DNA of 26,903 nucleotides from DATFNV01 sp035266225 (GTDB lineage: Bacteria; Planctomycetota; Planctomycetia; Gemmatales; Gemmataceae): NCBI GenBank assembly GCA_035266225.1, contig DATFNV010000683.1, positions 1 through 26,903 on the forward strand, given 5' to 3'. The position numbers and the translations under genes are program-made. Positions 24,144 through 26,903 of this stretch are shown in pieces. The notes under the pieces are model-generated. The model ran no database searches. It was not told the DNA's origin and worked only from the letters and a program-made list of their open reading frames with translations. The number at the start of each line of letters is the position of its first letter. Position 1 is the first letter of the stretch.

Positions 24144-25337
24144 ATGTCTTCCCCCCCGACCGTCCCCGTTGCCGACACGCTCCCCCAGGTGCGCCTGAAG
24201 ATCGTCCGCCGTTCGTCGCACCCGTGGGTCTTCCAGAAGATGGTCGAGAGGCCCGGGACGCGCCTGCCGCCCGGCGCCGTCGTGGACGTCATCGACCGCG
24301 ACGGCCAATGGGTCGGCCGCGGCTTCTACAACGGCCACTCGCGCATCGCCTTGCGCCTGCTGACCGCCGACCCCGCGGAGGCCATCGACGGCGCCTTCTT
24401 CGCCCGCCGCCTCGAACAGGCCGTCACCCTGCGGCGCGACTGGCTCGGCCTCGACGCGGTCAGCGACGCCTACCGGCTGGTGCATTCGGAAGGCGACGGG
24501 CTCAGTGGGTTGGTGGTTGATCGCTACGGCTCGACGCTGGTGCTGGAGTTCTTCGCTGCCGGCATGTACCGCTGCCGCGAAGCCATTCAGGAGGCGCTGG
24601 CCAAGCACTACCCGGACGGCCGCTTCTACTGGTTCGCCGAGGAACACGTCCAGAAGCAGGAGTCGTTCGACTGCCGGCCGCCGGAGCCGCCGCCGCCGGC
24701 CGTCATCACCGAGAACGGCGTGCGCTTCCGGGTGGCGCCGGGGAGCAAGCACAAGACGGGCTTCTTCCTGGACCAGCGCGACAACCGCCGGATGCTGGCG
24801 TCGTTCTGCCGGGGCAAGCGCGTCCTCGACCTGTGCTGCAACACCGGCGGCTTTGCCGTCTACGCGAAAGCGCTGGGCGGGGCGGACGAGGTCGTTGGCG
24901 TGGACCTCGACGAAGAGGTGATCGCCCTGGCGAAGCAGAACGCCAACCTCAACCAGGCGCGCGTGCGCTTCCTCCAGGCCGACCTGTTTCCCTGGCTGCG
25001 CGACATCCGACCGAGCGGGCAGCAGTTCGACGTGGTCGTCCTCGACCCGGCCAAGCAGACGCGCGACCGCGAGGAGGTCGGCTTCGCGCTGAAGCGCTAC
25101 TTCGACATGAATCGGCTGGCGCTGGGGGCGGTGGCGCCGGGCGGCATCTTCCTGACCTGTTCGTGTACCGGGTTGGTCAGCGAGGAGGACTTCCTCGAAT
25201 CGCTGCGGCGAGCGGCGTGGCAGGCGGGGCGGTCGGTGCAGGTGCTGCGCGTCGGCGGGGCCGGGGCCGATCATCCTTACATGCTCTACGCTCCGGAAAG
25301 TCGCTACCTCAAGGCGGTGTTCTGCCGCGTGCATTGA
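24144..25337 (+). CDS. Class I SAM-dependent rRNA methyltransferase, RlmI-like (m5C, 23S rRNA)
   Basis: This 397-aa protein matches the RlmI/RlmK-type family in length and order. An N-terminal PUA domain (about 15-80: HPWVFQKMVERPG, VIDRDGQWVGRGFYN) is followed by an EEHV-type linker and the Rossmann domain: FFLDQRDNRR, motif I VLDLCCNTGGFA (227-238), VVGVDLD, motif IV DPAKQTRD (301-308) and TCSCTGLVS with the likely catalytic Cys339/341. RlmI methylates C1962 of E. coli 23S rRNA; that this one has the same target is inference. I chose ATG 24144; a GTG at 24081 would add 21 residues unlike the family and has no ribosome site. Confidence 0.9.
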   Translation: MSSPPTVPVADTLPQVRLKIVRRSSHPWVFQKMVERPGTRLPPGAVVDVIDRDGQWVGRGFYNGHSRIALRLLTADPAEAIDGAFFARRLEQAVTLRRDWLGLDAVSDAYRLVHSEGDGLSGLVVDRYGSTLVLEFFAAGMYRCREAIQEALAKHYPDGRFYWFAEEHVQKQESFDCRPPEPPPPAVITENGVRFRVAPGSKHKTGFFLDQRDNRRMLASFCRGKRVLDLCCNTGGFAVYAKALGGADEVVGVDLDEEVIALAKQNANLNQARVRFLQADLFPWLRDIRPSGQQFDVVVLDPAKQTRDREEVGFALKRYFDMNRLALGAVAPGGIFLTCSCTGLVSEEDFLESLRRAAWQAGRSVQVLRVGGAGADHPYMLYAPESRYLKAVFCRVH

Positions 25338-25370
25338 CGCCCGCAGCTAAGGCGAACGGCCGGAATAACG

Positions 25371-25404
25371 CTCCCCTCACCCCGGAGTACCGGGGCGAGG
25401 GGAG
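25371..25404. terminator. Strong hairpin downstream of the rlmI-like gene
   Basis: CTCCCCTC-A-CCCCGG-AGTA-CCGGGG-C-GAGGGGAG forms an 8+6-bp stem with one A/C mismatch and an AGTA tetraloop, 33 bp after the stop codon. There is no T-tract. It may be a terminator or a dispersed palindromic repeat; only one copy is in this window. Confidence 0.5.
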
Positions 25405-25641
25405 GAGAACACATGCCGCTCGCCTAACCCGGATTATTCATGACCCTCGACGAGCGGCGTGCCGAAGAAGTCCAGGACTTGTGGCCAGGCGGCTGGTACA
25501 CTCATCGATGACCTCCTCGATTGCGGAAAGGACCCGGCGCGCCAACAGGTGAGCCGCCTCCGCAGGGCAAAGATTCCGGACCCCGCTCCAGGGGTTGGGA
25601 GAGGTGGTTCCGCTGAGACATTCGCCCTTTCGGTGTCGCCG
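25405..25641. other. Gene-poor gap between the rlmI-like gene and the ECF sigma gene
   Basis: The whole gap (25338-25641) is 304 bp. Apart from the hairpin at its left end and the small minus-strand fragment at 25434-25505, I see no coding sequence, RNA gene or clear promoter. No TATAAT-like box is obvious before the sigma gene. Confidence 0.6.
25434..25505 (-). pseudogene. Possible relic of a transposase 5' end
   Basis: On the minus strand a good ribosome site (GAGGAGGT) precedes an ATG at 25505, which opens a frame of only 23 codons (start SVPAAWPQVLDFFGTPLV) before TAA. The quality of the start signal together with so short a product suggests the remnant of a longer gene. The PQVLDFFGTPLV wording reminds me of the N-terminus of some planctomycete IS1380-type transposases, but this is from memory only and the fragment is too short to be sure. 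Confidence 0.3.
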
Positions 25642-26196
25642 ATGACCGATGTCACCCGCATCCTGTCGGCCATGGAGCAAGGCGACCCGCACGCCGCCGA
25701 ACAACTCCTGCCCCTGGTCTACGAGGAACTGCGGCGGCTGGCGGCGGAAAAGATGGCCCGGGAGAGGCCCGAACAGACTCTCCAGGCCACGGCCCTGGTC
25801 CACGAGGCGTATGTTCGGCTGGTGGACGTGGACAGGCCCCAGCACTGGAACAGCCGCGGCCACTTCTTCGCCGCGGCGGCCGAGGCCATGCGCCGCATCC
25901 TCGTGGAGCAGGCCCGACGCAAGCAGGCCGACAAGCACGGCGGCGGCCGGTTGCGCGTCGATCTCCCCGAAGACCTGGCCGCCCCTGAGGCCCGCTCCGA
26001 CGACCTCGTCGCGCTCGACGAGGCGCTGAGCCGGCTGGAACGCCACGACCCGGACGCGACCCGGTTGGTGAAGTTGCGCTACTTCGCCGGCCTGTCGCAC
26101 CAGGAGGCGGCCGACGCCCTGGGCATCAGCCGCGGTGCCGCCGACCGCCTCTGGGCCCTGGGCCGGGCCTGGCTGTTCCGCCAATTGTCGAAATAG
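25642..26196 (+). CDS. ECF-family RNA polymerase sigma factor
   Basis: This 184-aa protein is an ECF sigma factor of the Sigma70_ECF kind common in planctomycetes. Region 2 covers about 15-95 (LLPLVYEELRRLAAEKMARE, ALVHEAYVRLV, SRGHFFAAAAEAMRRILVEQARRK), and region 4 covers about 125-180 with a helix-turn-helix (LSHQEAADALGISRGAADRLWALGRAWLF). The start at ATG 25642 matches the family; upstream codons read through noncoding-looking DNA, and no strong ribosome site is seen. It lies 88 bp before a Ser/Thr kinase on the same strand. Such pairs are known for several ECF groups in which the kinase, and not a membrane anti-sigma factor, is thought to control the sigma factor. No anti-sigma gene is visible. 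Confidence 0.95.
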   Translation: MTDVTRILSAMEQGDPHAAEQLLPLVYEELRRLAAEKMARERPEQTLQATALVHEAYVRLVDVDRPQHWNSRGHFFAAAAEAMRRILVEQARRKQADKHGGGRLRVDLPEDLAAPEARSDDLVALDEALSRLERHDPDATRLVKLRYFAGLSHQEAADALGISRGAADRLWALGRAWLFRQLSK

Positions 26197-26284
26197 TTGA
26201 CCGCTGCCATTTTCTTGCGCGCAGACGGCCCCGATTTCTCGCACTGAGAGATGGGGACAGTTGCGACCTGATGGGACACGACCC

Positions 26285-26903
26285 GTGACAACCTGGAACC
26301 CACGAGCGAATGACCTGTTCTTGAAGGCCCTGGCGATGCGCTCCGCCGGCGAGTGTCAACAGTACCTGGACGGGGCCTGTGCCGGAGACGCGGCGCTGCG
26401 GGCCGAGGTGGAATCCCTGCTCGAAGCCAGTGCCCGGGCCGGCAGTTTCCTGACGTCACCCGCCCCCGCCCCCAACCTGGTCGCCACCGTCGATGAGCCG
26501 CCCGTCGCCGATCGCCCCGGGACGGTCATCGGGCCGTACAAGCTGCTGGAGCAGATCGGGGAGGGCGGCTTCGGCGTCGTCTTCATGGCCGAGCAGCAGC
26601 AGCCGCTCCGCCGCAAGGTCGCCCTCAAGGTCCTCAAGCCGGGCATGGACACGCGGCAGGTCGTGGCGCGCTTCGAGGCGGAGCGGCAGGCGCTGGCCCT
26701 GATGGACCACCCCAACATCGCCCACATCTTCGACGGGGGAGAGACTGCCTCCGGCCGGTCCTACTTCGTGATGGAACTGGTCCGCGGCATCCCCATCACC
26801 GACTACTGCGATAAAAACCAGCTCACGCCCCGCGAGCGCTTGGAACTCTTCATCCCGGTCTGCAACGCCATCCAGCACGCCCACTTGAAGGGCATCATCC
26901 ACC
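26285..26903 (+). CDS. Ser/Thr protein kinase, N-terminal part (3' end outside window)
   Basis: The frame starts at GTG 26285 and is still open at the window end (206 codons seen). Residues 8-56 form the short helical N-terminal region usual in planctomycete kinases linked to ECF sigma genes (RANDLFLKALAM, YLDGACAGDAALRAEVESLLEA, GSFL). The kinase domain starts near 82 (IGPYKLLEQIGEGGFGVVF): P-loop GEGGFG (92-97), Lys115 in VALKVLK, alpha-C Glu131, hinge VMELVRG, and HLKGIIH at the cut, just inside the HRD catalytic loop. Activation loop and C-terminal modules are not visible; many relatives carry WD40 or TPR repeats there. It is likely cotranscribed with the sigma factor and may phosphorylate it, which is inference. 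TTG 26261 is a less likely alternative start. Confidence 0.93.
   Translation, partial: MTTWNPRANDLFLKALAMRSAGECQQYLDGACAGDAALRAEVESLLEASARAGSFLTSPAPAPNLVATVDEPPVADRPGTVIGPYKLLEQIGEGGFGVVFMAEQQQPLRRKVALKVLKPGMDTRQVVARFEAERQALALMDHPNIAHIFDGGETASGRSYFVMELVRGIPITDYCDKNQLTPRERLELFIPVCNAIQHAHLKGIIH

Noticed and set aside
24078..25334. Minus-strand 418-codon frame opposite the RlmI-like gene
   Set aside because: Same length as the real gene but without motifs; the plus-strand reading has PUA and SAM motifs.
1..26903. tRNA, rRNA or riboswitch
   Set aside because: Reading both strands I found no tRNA-like T-loop/anticodon arrangement, rRNA segment or known riboswitch core; short RNAs cannot be excluded by eye.

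Overview
The window looks like chromosomal DNA from a planctomycete, most likely of the Gemmata/Gemmataceae type. It is very GC-rich. It carries large Ser/Thr kinases fused to WD40 propellers, with a DWG in place of the usual DFG motif. It also has an ECF sigma factor placed directly before a second type of Ser/Thr kinase, and several secreted families typical of that group (PQQ-like propeller, DUF4139-type protein, SGNH/esterase fusion). These assignments come from reading protein motifs; no database search was run.

Region 1 (1-6223, + strand) holds two tandem paralogues. The first is the 3' part of a WD40 gene cut by the window edge. The second is a complete kinase-transmembrane-WD40 protein of 1239 aa. 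Their blades are almost identical 126-bp DNA units that vary mainly at a few surface positions. A small unrecognised ORF (2126-2461) lies between them.

Region 2 (6438-7497, - strand) is a tight two-gene unit. It encodes a RusA-like Holliday-junction resolvase followed 4 bp later by a protein joining a restriction-endonuclease-like (AHJR-like) domain to a HEPN-like domain with an Rx4H motif. This is the best candidate in the window for an undescribed DNA-processing or defence module.

Region 3 (7657-24000) is mostly housekeeping and envelope functions. It holds a secreted SGNH hydrolase-alpha/beta hydrolase fusion (+), a small basic protein, a PBP4-type D-Ala-D-Ala carboxypeptidase, a Ski2-like helicase, 4-alpha-glucanotransferase, a DUF4139 protein, a histidinol-phosphate aminotransferase that resembles betaproteobacterial enzymes, RlmN (all -), a secreted PQQ-like propeller protein (+), and two tandem secreted paralogues (-). 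A family of short palindromes with the core AAGCCGCAAGCGGC occurs five times here, each time right behind the stop codon of a minus-strand gene.

Region 4 (24051-26903, + strand) holds an RlmI-type rRNA methyltransferase with a TATAAT promoter box, a hairpin, a 304-bp gene-poor gap with a possible transposase relic, an ECF sigma factor, and the 5' part of a Ser/Thr kinase that the window end cuts inside the catalytic loop.
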